64,000 nucleotides of DNA from Thermococcus sp. LS1 (GTDB lineage: Archaea; Methanobacteriota_B; Thermococci; Thermococcales; Thermococcaceae): assembly GCF_012027395.1 (NCBI RefSeq), contig NZ_SNUJ01000001.1:62001-126000 (forward strand), read 5' to 3'. Of the stretch, positions 1 to 9,203 are shown one piece after another. The notes under the pieces are model-generated. The model made no database searches, was not told the DNA's origin, and saw only the letters and a list, made by a program, of their open reading frames with translations. The position numbers and the translations under genes were made by a program. How positions within the stretch are numbered: position 1 is the stretch's first letter; each line of letters begins with the position of its first letter.

Positions 1-56
1 TAACCCCTGCCGAGTTCCTTGAGGTCGTCGAAAGGGATAAAAACTTCAAGGCGTAG
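1..56 (+). CDS. 3' end of a truncated upstream gene
   Basis: An open frame (codons from base 3) runs to a TAG at 54-56 and encodes the tail TPAEFLEVVERDKNFKA. It lies 18 bases before the next start on the same strand. The window cuts off the rest, so the product cannot be identified, and the call rests only on the open frame and spacing. Confidence 0.4.
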   Translation, partial: TPAEFLEVVERDKNFKA

Positions 57-74
57 TTAAATTAGTGAGCACCT

Positions 75-1592
75 ATGTGCAAGATGGCACACTTCGGGAA
101 CTGCGACCCCGAGACAGCCGACCAGGAGTACTGCATTTTCCACAAGCCGAACAAGAGCAAGGAAGAGGCTGTAGAGTTCTACAGGAAGTTTCTGGAGAGG
201 TTTAAGCCGAGGGTCGAGGAGATTGAGGTTGATGGAAGGAAGACAAAGAGGCTGGTTTTCGAGGAACCAGTGGATGCGAGGGAGTATGTGTTTCCGAAAA
301 TTCCAGATGAACCAATTGAGTACAAGGATAGGAATGGGAACAAATGGGAACAGAAGTTTTCGTTTAAATATGCAGTTTTCAAGAATACTGCAAACTTCAA
401 TAAAGCCACGTTTAAAGAGGATGTATCCTTTGAGCAGGTTCATTTTGAAAAGGGGGTCGATTTTATTAAAAGCAATTTTTTAGGCTATGCAGACTTCTCA
501 AATGCCGTTTTTCATAAAGATACACAATTTGCAGAGGCAACTTTTGAAGAAATAGAGTTTTTCGGAGCCACCTTCAAAGGTAGGGCAAAGTTCGTAAGTT
601 GTATATTTAAGAAAGGTGCAGATTTCTGGTTTGCAAAGTTTAATGACGCTGCTGTATTCAGTATGAGCGAGTTTAAAGAACAGGCTTATTTTCATCAAAT
701 AACATTTAGATCGAAGGTAGATTTCAGGGGCTGTAGATTTGAGGGTTACACTACATTCTCTCATTCCCAGATTGAGGATGCAGACTTCAAATATTGCAGG
801 TTTCAGGACATAGCAGAATTCTGGAATACTTCATTTAACGGGAATGCATATTTTGACAACTCAAGCTTTGAATACGTTGTCTCATTTGAAGGCATAGATA
901 GTAATCCCAACGTTAGATTTCATAAGATACTAAGCTTTTCTAACTGCGATTTTCGGCAAGGAATTAAATTTATCGGATCTCTCGATGAAGAAAAGTTCCA
1001 AAAGATGTTCAATCAAAAGTATCCTCAGTCTCTCCAAGAGGCCGCAAGAGTTCAACGCCTCAGTTATGAAAAAGAAGGCAAGCGCGACGAAGCCGATAGA
1101 ATGTTCGTTCTTGAACGTCGTGCTTATCGTAAAGTCTTGAAAAATCGTGCAAAAGAAAAATATTTTAACGCAAAAACGCCTTATCAAAAATTTGAAGCTA
1201 TCCTGTTTTTGATTTATGCATACATCTCAACAGCAATAGAAACAGTGTTAGCAGACTGGATATCACTCTATGGAACTAGTTGGGGGCGGATTATCCTAAG
1301 CTCTTTCTGGGTAATCACTGCAAATGCAATCCTGTACTGGACATTATCCCACTTCTCTTATGTAGAGGTCTATGGAATTCCCATTGGGACTATTTATACC
1401 AATGGAATCTCTCAAGGTGTTCCAGGCTTTTTAAACGCCCTCTACTACAGCCTCGTCACCTTCACCACCCTCGGCTACGGCGACATGCACCCGACCGGCT
1501 GGCTCAAAGCCCTGAGCGCAATCGAAGCCCTCACCGGGGCGGTCTTCATGGCTCTTATCGTCGCCGTCATAGCTCGCAAATGGATGCGCTAA
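75..1592 (+). CDS. pentapeptide-repeat / two-TM potassium channel fusion protein
   Basis: A 505-residue protein. Residues about 95-290 are a run of five-residue repeats with Phe at the repeat position (for example ADFSNAVF and ANFNKATF), expected to fold as a right-handed beta-helix. After a charged linker (about 310-375) come two membrane segments flanking the pore motif TTLGYGD (about residue 462), the signature of a K+-selective Ion_trans_2 channel. The likely role is a ligand- or protein-gated K+ channel with a soluble beta-helix sensor; gating is inferred. Base composition is mosaic: roughly 290-1430 is AT-rich, while the last 150 bases encoding the pore and final helix match the GC-rich neighbours. 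This suggests recombination between a foreign sensor segment and a resident channel end. Confidence 0.8.
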   Translation: MCKMAHFGNCDPETADQEYCIFHKPNKSKEEAVEFYRKFLERFKPRVEEIEVDGRKTKRLVFEEPVDAREYVFPKIPDEPIEYKDRNGNKWEQKFSFKYAVFKNTANFNKATFKEDVSFEQVHFEKGVDFIKSNFLGYADFSNAVFHKDTQFAEATFEEIEFFGATFKGRAKFVSCIFKKGADFWFAKFNDAAVFSMSEFKEQAYFHQITFRSKVDFRGCRFEGYTTFSHSQIEDADFKYCRFQDIAEFWNTSFNGNAYFDNSSFEYVVSFEGIDSNPNVRFHKILSFSNCDFRQGIKFIGSLDEEKFQKMFNQKYPQSLQEAARVQRLSYEKEGKRDEADRMFVLERRAYRKVLKNRAKEKYFNAKTPYQKFEAILFLIYAYISTAIETVLADWISLYGTSWGRIILSSFWVITANAILYWTLSHFSYVEVYGIPIGTIYTNGISQGVPGFLNALYYSLVTFTTLGYGDMHPTGWLKALSAIEALTGAVFMALIVAVIARKWMR

Positions 1593-1614
1593 TCAACCTT
1601 CGGTTAAGGCCAAC

Positions 1615-1623
1615 TTTTTATAT
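1615..1623 (+). promoter_or_regulatory. TATA box for the FAD oxidoreductase gene
   Basis: TTTTTATAT lies about 30 bases before the ATG at 1654 and after the stop of the channel gene. Archaeal initiation about 25 bases downstream would leave a short leader containing the GGTGGTG ribosome-binding site. Confidence 0.5.
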
Positions 1624-1653
1624 CCCTCCTTCCTCTTTTCTCCGGTGGTGTCT

Positions 1654-2973
1654 ATGAAAATCGTCGTCATCGGTTCTGGAACTGCCGGAAGCAACTTCGC
1701 CCTCTTCATGAGGAAGCTCGACAGGAAAGCCGAGATAACCGTCATCGGAAAGGAACCAACGATGCAGTACTCCCCCTGCGCCCTGCCGCACGTGATAAGC
1801 GGCACGATAGAGAAGCCCGAGGACGTTATTGTCTTTCCGAACGAGTTCTACGAGAAGCAGAAAATAACCCTCATGCTCGACACTGAGGCCAAGGAGATAG
1901 ACAGGGAGCGGAAAGTTGTCATTACAGAAAAAGGTGAAGTTCCCTACGATAAGCTGGTTTTAGCAGTTGGATCCAAAGCTTTTATCCCACCGATCAAGGG
2001 CGTCGAGAACGAAGGCGTCTTCACGCTCAAGAGCCTCAACGACGTGAGGAAGATAAAGGCCTACATAGCCGAGAGGAAGCCGAAGAAGGCTGTCGTCATT
2101 GGCGCCGGCCTGATCGGTCTTGAAGGCGCGGAGGCCTTCGCAAAGCTCGGCATGGAGGTCCTCGTCGTCGAGCTGCTGGACAGGCTTTTACCCACGATGC
2201 TCGACAAAGATACCGCCAAGCTTGTCCAGACCGAAATGGAAAAGCACGGTGTTTCCTTCCGCTTCGGCGTCGGTGTGAGCGAGATAATTGGAAGCCCCGT
2301 CAAGGCCGTCAAGATTGATGACGAGGAAGTCGAGGCTGATCTGGTTCTCGTCGCCACCGGTGTGAGGGCCAACGTTGACCTCGCTAAAAAAGCGGGCCTC
2401 GAAGTTAACCGCGGAATAGTCGTCAACGAGCACCTCCAGACGAGCGACCCTGACATATACGCGATAGGCGACTGTGCGGAAGTTATTGACGCCGTTACCG
2501 GAGGAAGAATCCTCAGCCAGCTGGGAACTTCTGCAGTGAGGATGGCGAAAGTGGCAGCGGAGCACATAGCAGGAAAGGACGTCTCTTTCAGGCCCGTCTT
2601 CAACACGGCAATAACCGAGCTCTTTGGCCTTGAGATCGGCACCTTCGGCATGACGGAGGATAGGGCGAAGAAGGAGGGCATCGCGATAGCCGTCGGTAAG
2701 TTCAAAGGCTCCACCAAGCCCGAGTACTATCCCGGAGGCAAGCCGATAACAGTTAAGGTCATCTTCAGGAAAGACGATAGAAAGCTCATCGGCGCTCAGA
2801 TAGTCGGCGGCGAACGCGTCTGGGGCAGGATAATGACGCTCTCTGCCCTAGCACAGAAAGAGGCAACCGTCGAGGACATCGTTTACCTCGAAACTGCCTA
2901 TGCCCCTCCGATAAGCCCGACGATTGACCCGATAAGCATCGCGGCCGAGATGGCTTTGAGGAGGTTCCGCTGA
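1654..2973 (+). CDS. FAD-dependent pyridine nucleotide-disulfide oxidoreductase (Nox1 / CoA-disulfide reductase type)
   Basis: A 439-residue flavoprotein with an N-terminal FAD-binding GSGTAGS motif, a second NAD(P)-binding GAGLIGLEGAE motif near residue 150, the FAD-contact motif YAIGDCAE near 270 and a C-terminal dimerisation domain. The single redox cysteine sits in SPCALP near residue 43, as in CoA-disulfide reductases and thermococcal NADH oxidases. Members reduce CoA disulfides, oxygen or sulfur using NAD(P)H; the sequence closely resembles the P. furiosus protein called Nox1, as I remember it. The ATG at 1654 was preferred to in-frame GTGs at 1645 and 1648, which lie within the GGTGGTG ribosome-binding site. 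It is a single gene with its own promoter. The exact substrate cannot be read from sequence. Confidence 0.85.
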   Translation: MKIVVIGSGTAGSNFALFMRKLDRKAEITVIGKEPTMQYSPCALPHVISGTIEKPEDVIVFPNEFYEKQKITLMLDTEAKEIDRERKVVITEKGEVPYDKLVLAVGSKAFIPPIKGVENEGVFTLKSLNDVRKIKAYIAERKPKKAVVIGAGLIGLEGAEAFAKLGMEVLVVELLDRLLPTMLDKDTAKLVQTEMEKHGVSFRFGVGVSEIIGSPVKAVKIDDEEVEADLVLVATGVRANVDLAKKAGLEVNRGIVVNEHLQTSDPDIYAIGDCAEVIDAVTGGRILSQLGTSAVRMAKVAAEHIAGKDVSFRPVFNTAITELFGLEIGTFGMTEDRAKKEGIAIAVGKFKGSTKPEYYPGGKPITVKVIFRKDDRKLIGAQIVGGERVWGRIMTLSALAQKEATVEDIVYLETAYAPPISPTIDPISIAAEMALRRFR

Positions 2974-3191
2974 GTGGGGCTCTGGGCCCCTTCCCCTCTC
3001 ATTAATGACGTACTCGGTTTTCCACCTCTGGAGAGGTTTTCACAGTGCTGAAAGGCGAGAAGTGTTCAGGAAGATGGAGATTGCCTCCCTCTTAGTGCCC
3101 TCACCTTCTTGGTCCCCTTCTTCCTCTAAGCTGTTGGAACATCAACAAAGTTTAAGTGTCCCCCCAACAACTTGAGTTTTAGGTGATGGAC

Positions 3192-4928
3192 ATGGGCGTG
3201 AACGAAAGGGATAAAATACTTCTCGGTCTTGGAACCGGAGTGCTGCTGGCGTCGAGCCTGAGGGTCTTCGTTGCCGGCGCTTATTCCAGCCTTGAGAAGA
3301 CGTTCTTCTACGGCGTGAACTTCCCATCGGGACTTGGTATAATACTCCTTATACTCGCCGCCATCCTCGTTGGCAAAATGAGCAGAAAAGCTGGAGCGGT
3401 CCTAATGGCGGCCTACGCGGTGGCTTCCCTTGCCACTGACGCCACCGAGTACACCCACCTGATAGCGGCCTTCACCATTCCGATCGCCCTCGCACTCGTC
3501 AAGGAGCTCGACATGAAATACCTAACAATGGGCATTGTGGCCGACTTGAGCCTCAGGGTTCTCGCGGTCGGGGGCGAACCCCTAGACTTCCCGCACACGA
3601 GGGTTATTCTGGGAGTTCTCATTCTCCTCGGGGCCTTTGCCCTCTGGAAGGAAGAGGGAACTCTCAAAAAACCTGGCTTCGGCCTCTACGCCTTCGCAGC
3701 CCTGCTGGAGCTCGGCCTCATCTATCCGAATGCCGTCATGCGCTACTCAGGAATCACCGTCTATTACCTACCGCATTTCATAGGCTACTCGCTTGTCATT
3801 GGTCTGGCGATTATTGCAGGACCCTACCTGGCCAAAAAACCTGGCGTAGCGTCTGCCCTTCTCATCGTAGGTGTGGCGACGCTCTTCGTCAAGCCTGCCA
3901 GTTTGATAGGTCTTCCCCTTGCCCTTGCATCAGCCATCGCCTTAGTTGAAAGCGCTAAGGGCAGCAGGGGTGGGGTAATCGGCGCCGCTTACCTCTTCCT
4001 CGTGGCAACTTTGGCTTTGGGCGCCTACGTCGGCAGGGACATCGGCTTGCCCTTCATGGAGGACAGGCTTGAGGCCCTAATTCTAGCCGCTTCCGTGATC
4101 TACGCCCTCGCGAGCTACGGTGGAAGTACCGAGGTTAGGCTTCCAAACGCAAAAGAAATAGTGGGCCCGCTTCTCGGCCTCGCAGTGGTTTCGGTAATAG
4201 TTCTAGCCCTCTTCAACGTGGGCCCAACTTACGTTGAAGCCAAGAAGGACGTCCTCATCTGGAGCTACAACGTCCACCAGGGCTTCGGGCCTTACCAGGG
4301 GACGTTCAACGGCTACGAGCTGATTAACCTCCTGAAGGAGCAGAAGCCCGATATCTGGGCGGCTCAGGAGGTCGTCGGTGGAATGATCGGCAACGGCTAC
4401 CAGGATGTCCCCCTGATGATCTCCGCATACCTCGGCTACGCCTACGAGTACAAACCGGCCGTTGAAGGAACCTACGGCATAGCGGTCTTCTCGCACTGGC
4501 ACATGAAGACGGAGAGTGAACTCAACCTCGAGAGCGTCGGACAGGCGAGGCCGGCTCAGAAGGTAACCATCGATGAGCTCGGATTAACCATCGTCAACGT
4601 GCACATGGGGCTGAACGAGACAGAGAGAGCAATGCAGGCGGAAGAGCTCCTCAAGTTCGCGGAGAGCGAACCGGTAGCCCAGATAATAGCAGGCGACACT
4701 AACGCCGAGCCGGATGAGAAGGCCATCGAAATACTCACGCGCGACTACTATGACTCTTTTGAGAAGAGGCCGCCATACACCTTCAACTGGGGCAACATCG
4801 ACATCGAAAACATCGACTACATCCTGCTCAAGAAGGACTGGCCGGCAAAGGTCAAAGACTACGGATGCCTCTGCGATGTGGAAGTTTCCGACCACAGGCC
4901 GATATGGACCGTCATCGAGCTGCCGTGA
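3192..4928 (+). CDS. multi-TM membrane protein with C-terminal endonuclease/exonuclease/phosphatase domain
   Basis: 578 residues. The first ~345 are about ten hydrophobic helices. The last ~225 form an EEP-family domain, with SYNVHQG at its start, a metal-binding Glu in AAQEVV, NVHMG, the GDTNAEPDE motif and the terminal SDHRP catalytic His. EEP domains cleave phosphodiester or phosphomonoester bonds in nucleic acids, phosphoinositides or sphingolipids. Fusion to a long membrane anchor favours a lipid or extracellular substrate; that is inference. Start chosen at ATG 3192, preceded by GGTGATG; an earlier GTG lies within that site. A T-rich terminator follows. Confidence 0.8.
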   Translation: MGVNERDKILLGLGTGVLLASSLRVFVAGAYSSLEKTFFYGVNFPSGLGIILLILAAILVGKMSRKAGAVLMAAYAVASLATDATEYTHLIAAFTIPIALALVKELDMKYLTMGIVADLSLRVLAVGGEPLDFPHTRVILGVLILLGAFALWKEEGTLKKPGFGLYAFAALLELGLIYPNAVMRYSGITVYYLPHFIGYSLVIGLAIIAGPYLAKKPGVASALLIVGVATLFVKPASLIGLPLALASAIALVESAKGSRGGVIGAAYLFLVATLALGAYVGRDIGLPFMEDRLEALILAASVIYALASYGGSTEVRLPNAKEIVGPLLGLAVVSVIVLALFNVGPTYVEAKKDVLIWSYNVHQGFGPYQGTFNGYELINLLKEQKPDIWAAQEVVGGMIGNGYQDVPLMISAYLGYAYEYKPAVEGTYGIAVFSHWHMKTESELNLESVGQARPAQKVTIDELGLTIVNVHMGLNETERAMQAEELLKFAESEPVAQIIAGDTNAEPDEKAIEILTRDYYDSFEKRPPYTFNWGNIDIENIDYILLKKDWPAKVKDYGCLCDVEVSDHRPIWTVIELP

Positions 4929-4956
4929 GGTTTTTTACTCTTCCAACCTTTTTTGA
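4929..4956 (+). terminator. poly-T terminator after the EEP membrane protein
   Basis: Two T6 tracts separated by a pyrimidine-rich spacer begin two bases after the TGA. Oligo-T tracts are the usual intrinsic terminators in Thermococcales. Confidence 0.5.
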
Positions 4957-5013
4957 AAATTGAACCACAACTCTTAAATTCCAAACCAGACGTATCTCCG
5001 CCCGGTGAAAAAT

Positions 5014-6174
5014 ATGAAGGAGATTTCATTGATTCTGGTGTCCATTGCAACCATTATTATTCCTCCCCTCGTCATGAGACACTGGGGCCGCAAAATCCTG
5101 AGAGAAGAGCTACCAAAGAAAGAGAAAAACTACAATCTGCTGAAGGCTGAAGTCACCTGTATCTTTGGAGCCTTCATACTCTACTTGCCTGCGATGATAG
5201 CCCTCGGAGCCCTTGACTGGGCCTCTGACGTGGTAGATAAGCTCCCCCTACCTGAAATATTCAAGGTGTTTGCATTTGCAGCAATCCTGATCTTCCCGCT
5301 TCTGCTGTCAATCTTCCTCATCATCTACGAGACCGTCAAAGTAGGGGTGAATATTACAGAGGAAAAGATTGAAAATCCAAAAAAGGAGGTTCTGAAAGTT
5401 CTCGCACTTATTCTTGGTCCAACAGTTGGCTTTGCCTTTATCTGGCTGCTGCTGATACTCTACCTGCCAGAGAGTTTGACCTCAAAGTGGTGGTTTGACC
5501 TGCTCATGTACTCAACCCTAATATTCGCTTTCTTTGCGCTCTTTCCACTCATCCTCATTAGAGTTGGGACAAAGAGCGAACTCGACCCCGAGCTTAAGGC
5601 CGAGCTCATGGGGTTCTGTGAGGAGCATGGAGTTAAAGTCAGGGACATTATCGTTAAAGGAAAGCCCGGTCAAAAGCTTGCCAATGCCATGGTTACGGGT
5701 ATAATCCCCCGCTACCGCTACGTTGTTTTAACCCGCTATCTGGTTGATAACTTCGAAGAGGACGAGATTAAAGCGGTCTTAGCCCATGAGATTGGGCACA
5801 TAAAAGGAAAGCACCTCTGGATAAACGCGGCTTTGAGCATCGGTTGGTTCATCTTCTGGATAGGACTCATCTACATCCTCCACAAATTCAACGTTCAGCT
5901 GTTCTCATCGCCGTGGGTTTTCTTCGGCGTTTTCTTCTTTGCCTTCTACTTCTGGCTCTTTGTTATTGAATCAAGGATAGCCATAAGGAACGAGTTCAAG
6001 GCAGATGAGTTCGCGGCGAATGTCGTGGGGCTTGAGCCAACTCTAAGGGCGCTTAAAAAGCTGGCCGAGCTCAATCTGCTGCCGGAAAAAACGGGGAAAT
6101 GGTTTAACCTGTTGAACAGACACCCTTCGATTGAAAAGAGGGCAGAGCATTTAGAAGAACTGAGGGGTGTCTGA
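5014..6174 (+). CDS. M48-family membrane zinc metalloprotease (HtpX/Ste24-like)
   Basis: 386 residues. The zinc motif HEIGH starts at residue 258, and the third ligand lies in FKADEFAA about 75 residues later. Several hydrophobic helices precede and surround the motif, the layout of HtpX/Ste24 proteases that degrade or mature membrane proteins on the cytoplasmic face. Start set at ATG 5014 behind the GGTG at 5004; an in-frame GTG at 5005 is part of that site. The next small membrane-protein gene begins one base after the stop, so the two are probably translationally coupled. Substrate unknown. Confidence 0.85.
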   Translation: MKEISLILVSIATIIIPPLVMRHWGRKILREELPKKEKNYNLLKAEVTCIFGAFILYLPAMIALGALDWASDVVDKLPLPEIFKVFAFAAILIFPLLLSIFLIIYETVKVGVNITEEKIENPKKEVLKVLALILGPTVGFAFIWLLLILYLPESLTSKWWFDLLMYSTLIFAFFALFPLILIRVGTKSELDPELKAELMGFCEEHGVKVRDIIVKGKPGQKLANAMVTGIIPRYRYVVLTRYLVDNFEEDEIKAVLAHEIGHIKGKHLWINAALSIGWFIFWIGLIYILHKFNVQLFSSPWVFFGVFFFAFYFWLFVIESRIAIRNEFKADEFAANVVGLEPTLRALKKLAELNLLPEKTGKWFNLLNRHPSIEKRAEHLEELRGV

Positions 6175-6175
6175 G

Positions 6176-6340
6176 ATGAAATTGCTTCAGTTTGTTAAAG
6201 ATGACCCGGGAAGGATTGTGATTATCTGCGGGTTTTTCCTAATGGTTCTGGGACTCCTCTTTCGTGACGGCAGTGCACTATCCCTGAGCGTGATGTTTCT
6301 TTCGACTGGTTTAATCCTTCAGCGGAGGGAACGGCATTGA
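6176..6340 (+). CDS. 54-residue two-helix membrane protein
   Basis: ATG at 6176 follows the protease stop by one base and opens a 54-codon frame. The protein starts MKLLQFVKDDPGR, has two hydrophobic stretches (about 14-28 and 34-48) and a basic end QRRERH, predicting a helical hairpin. The tight coupling suggests a partner or regulator of the M48 protease. No family recognised; reality rests on the coupling and clear membrane topology. Confidence 0.6.
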   Translation: MKLLQFVKDDPGRIVIICGFFLMVLGLLFRDGSALSLSVMFLSTGLILQRRERH

Positions 6341-6373
6341 AACAAAATTATTGATTAAAAAGGAGGCATGAAA

Positions 6374-7228
6374 ATGAAAAAGCTCGGCATCCTGTTGCTG
6401 GTCGTTTTTCTGGTCGGGATTGGTGCTGGATGTATATGGGAGAACACGGGGACATCCACTACGCCCGCCGCAACGTCAAACACATCATCCCCAAAAGTAG
6501 TCCTCCAGCCCAAGCACTACCCGACGGAGGAGCTTCTCAAAAACATGAGGAGTATAAAGCAGTTCACCTACCTCGAAAACACAAGCATGATACTTCACGT
6601 CAGTATCTCTCAGAGGAACGTTACCCGGGATGAAGGCAACGTTACTGTGGTTTACAAACGGGAGGGCTATATTGATCTCGAGGGCAGGGAAGCCGACGTC
6701 AACACTACGACCAGAACCTTTCCGGGAGGGGCCGCCGTTTTCTCGCGCCAGATTATAAGGGACGGCGAAATCTATGTCTTTTCAAGCGGAACATGGCAGA
6801 AGCTGACGAATGAGACCCTCGGAATTGATCCGGAGGCAGTTCTAAACCTCACCTGGGAATACAACGTTGTGAGCTTCGTGGCAAAGTATCTACAGGAGGA
6901 ACCCTTCAACACAACCATCGAAAACGATACGCAGCTGCTCTACTATCGGATAACAAAGGAAGACCTCGATGCCATTACCAGGCTGTTCATAGGCTCCAAT
7001 GCGAACATGACGTTCAACGTTACCAACGGCATCCTTGAGGTCAGGTTCAGGAATGGCGTTTTTGTCGGAGGCAGAATAGCCTATCAAATGGAGATTCGTA
7101 TCTGGGGCAAGGACATCTACGGTCAGAAATTTGAAGTCTATGAAAAGGGTCATGTCTACGATGAGTTCGTTGTTAGGGACATAAACGTCAAGAAGCCCGT
7201 CAAAAAGCCCGTTTCCTACCGTGCTTGA
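6374..7228 (+). CDS. predicted membrane-anchored lipoprotein
   Basis: 284 residues. The N-terminus is a Lys-rich, hydrophobic signal ending in a lipobox-like GIGAGC (Cys about residue 20), followed by a Thr/Ser/Pro linker, the usual architecture of thermococcal lipoproteins. The remainder is beta-rich with many Asn-X-Thr/Ser sites suited to surface N-glycosylation, and resembles LolA/LppX-like outer-surface lipoproteins in overall character only. ATG 6374 has AGGAGG seven bases upstream; the ATG at 6368 is too close to it. Function unknown. Confidence 0.7.
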   Translation: MKKLGILLLVVFLVGIGAGCIWENTGTSTTPAATSNTSSPKVVLQPKHYPTEELLKNMRSIKQFTYLENTSMILHVSISQRNVTRDEGNVTVVYKREGYIDLEGREADVNTTTRTFPGGAAVFSRQIIRDGEIYVFSSGTWQKLTNETLGIDPEAVLNLTWEYNVVSFVAKYLQEEPFNTTIENDTQLLYYRITKEDLDAITRLFIGSNANMTFNVTNGILEVRFRNGVFVGGRIAYQMEIRIWGKDIYGQKFEVYEKGHVYDEFVVRDINVKKPVKKPVSYRA

Positions 7229-7265
7229 GGGAAAGTTTTTTGGAACCTCTTTCTAACTTTTCACG

Positions 7266-7808
7266 ATGTTTCCGGGCAGGAGAAAAGTCAGCAAGCTAAT
7301 GGCCTATATCCTGCGGCACTCGCCGGAGGAGTTCGGACTGAGGCCAGACATGGAAGGCTTCGTGCCCCTTCCCGAACTCGTCGATGCCCTAAGGACGGTT
7401 TATCCAGATGTTACGGAGGAGTTCGTACGCGAAGTAGTCGCCCGCGATGCGAAGGGCCGCTACGAGATTCAAGGAGACAGAATACGCGCCCGCTACGGTC
7501 ACAGCTTTCCGGTGAGCCTGAACCACGAAGAAGACACCGAGAGCCTTTTCCTCTATCACGGCACGCCGAGGAGGAACCTCGAGAGCATCCTCCGCGAAGG
7601 GTTGAAGCCCATGAGGAGGCAGTTCGTCCACCTAAGCACGAGCAAAAGCGAGGCAATCGAAACCGGCAGGCGGCACGGGCGGGACGTGGTTCTTCTGGTA
7701 ATAGACGCCGAATGCCTCCGAAAGAAAGGCTTGAAGGTTTACAAAGCCGGAAAGAATGTCAGGATAGTCGAGAAAGTCCCACCGGAGTGCATCACTCTGG
7801 CAGTCTAA
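7266..7808 (+). CDS. kptA: RNA 2'-phosphotransferase (Tpt1/KptA)
   Basis: A 180-residue protein of the normal family length. KptA transfers an RNA 2'-phosphate to NAD+, yielding ADP-ribose 1''-2'' cyclic phosphate and nicotinamide. Family landmarks are visible: N-terminal winged-helix start [12 protein letters not shown], then GHSFPV, the NAD-binding YHGTPRRN, the RRQFVHLS strand and a late VRIVEKVP. The catalytic Arg-His-Arg-Arg set is therefore present. The archaeal RNA ligase RtcB does not leave a 2'-phosphate, so the biological substrate in this cell is uncertain. Its 3' end overlaps the convergent MFS gene by 17 bases. Confidence 0.92.
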   Translation: MFPGRRKVSKLMAYILRHSPEEFGLRPDMEGFVPLPELVDALRTVYPDVTEEFVREVVARDAKGRYEIQGDRIRARYGHSFPVSLNHEEDTESLFLYHGTPRRNLESILREGLKPMRRQFVHLSTSKSEAIETGRRHGRDVVLLVIDAECLRKKGLKVYKAGKNVRIVEKVPPECITLAV

Positions 7809-9030
7809 GCGCGAAGAGGAAAGCTACTCCGAGAGGCACGAGCGTGCTCGTGAAGTTCAGCTTAAAGCTTATGGCAGAGAGATAGCCTCCGAGTAATGGA
7901 CCTACGACCCAGCCGAGGCTCATCATAGCGTTGAGCAGGCCCATCGCCTGACCCCTCTCCGTCGCTCTGACCTTCGTGGCAACATAGGTCGAGGAGGCGT
8001 TTAGGGTCAGAGACCACTTGACGCCCGAAAAGAGGGCCACGACGATCATCAGGTAGAGATTCTTAGCGAAAGCGTAGCCGAGGAAAGCGATGGCGTAGCC
8101 GGCTATCGCCAGCAGGTAGAATTTCTTGGCGCCGTAGCGGTCAATCAGCTTCCCGAGGTAGTATCCGCTCACCGCCGCCGCTAAAGAGTCTATTCCAAAA
8201 AGTATCCCTACCCACTCGCTCCCAAAGACCTCCCCAAAGTAAACCGAGACCACTGAATAGACCTGACCGGAAGCTATCATTACGAGCAGAACTGTAAAGT
8301 AGAAAAGGCCCAGATGGCCCCTCATGAGCCGCTTGAATGCCGCACCCTGGAAAGTTGCCTTTTCGCTTTCCCGCCCTTCCTGGACGAGTATAAGCTTTCT
8401 TGGAGCCCTTTTCGGCCTCGGCCTCTCCCTGAGGAGGAGAACTATCGCGGAGGAAAGGACGAGGAGAGCCCCTGCTATGAGGAAGATTCCTCTGATCCCG
8501 ACGTATTTTATAAGGAAGCCGCCGATGAAGTTGCCCAGCATATAGCCCGCGTTCTCAATCGAACCGAAGAGCCCGTAGGCCGAACCCACCCGGGTTGAGA
8601 GCTCCGCTATCAGCGCAGAATGGGCCGGCATCATGGCCGAACCAAGTGCCCCCTGGAACGTCCTCAAGGCAAGCAAAGCTAGCGGAGTTGAAACGACCGC
8701 CATGAGGGCATAGAAGGTTCCCGTAGAGAACAGGCCGAAGGATATGAAGGCCTTCCGGTTCCTAGTCCTATCGGAGAGATAGCCAAAGGGATACTGGAAG
8801 ACCGTCGAGGTCAGGTTGAAGGCGACGCTTAGAAGCCCGACCATCAGCATGCCGCCGCCGAGGAGCTTCATGTAGACGCTGAGATAGGGAAAGGCCATGC
8901 CGAAGGCCGCGTTGGCGATGAACATACTCACCGCTAGCAGGACCACGTTCCTGCGCTTGATCTTTATTCTGCGGACCTTCCCTGCCTTCTCGCGCCTTCC
9001 CTGCGTTACGACGAGCTCCCTTCTGCTCAT
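7792..9030 (-). CDS. major facilitator superfamily transporter
   Basis: 412 residues with about twelve hydrophobic helices. The MFS loop signature appears as [13 protein letters not shown] between helices 2 and 3, and a weaker copy [11 protein letters not shown] lies between helices 8 and 9. An unusually basic N-terminal tail (RRIKIKRRN) precedes the first helix. The family exports drugs or moves small metabolites; the substrate cannot be told. A TTTTATAAG element about 26 bases before the ATG suggests a leaderless transcript. Galactokinase lies upstream on the same strand but has its own promoter. Confidence 0.85.
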   Translation of the reverse strand: MSRRELVVTQGRREKAGKVRRIKIKRRNVVLLAVSMFIANAAFGMAFPYLSVYMKLLGGGMLMVGLLSVAFNLTSTVFQYPFGYLSDRTRNRKAFISFGLFSTGTFYALMAVVSTPLALLALRTFQGALGSAMMPAHSALIAELSTRVGSAYGLFGSIENAGYMLGNFIGGFLIKYVGIRGIFLIAGALLVLSSAIVLLLRERPRPKRAPRKLILVQEGRESEKATFQGAAFKRLMRGHLGLFYFTVLLVMIASGQVYSVVSVYFGEVFGSEWVGILFGIDSLAAAVSGYYLGKLIDRYGAKKFYLLAIAGYAIAFLGYAFAKNLYLMIVVALFSGVKWSLTLNASSTYVATKVRATERGQAMGLLNAMMSLGWVVGPLLGGYLSAISFKLNFTSTLVPLGVAFLFALRLPE

Positions 9031-9203
9031 CGCTCGCGCCTATGGGAAGCCTCTTATAAAACTTCCTCCAAGGTGATTTTAGGCTGAGGATTTATTATGG
9101 CGCTGAAGCATCTCGATGGTTCTCTCTTCAGAACACGACCTTTGAGAGAACTTGGAAAAAGTGCCAATGTTTATGGAGAGATAAAAGATACAAGAGAGAC
9201 ATC

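Noticed and set aside
2061-2717. 218-codon minus-strand frame opposite the FAD oxidoreductase
   Set aside because: Ser/Pro-rich shadow of a well-supported gene, typical of the antisense of GC-rich coding DNA.
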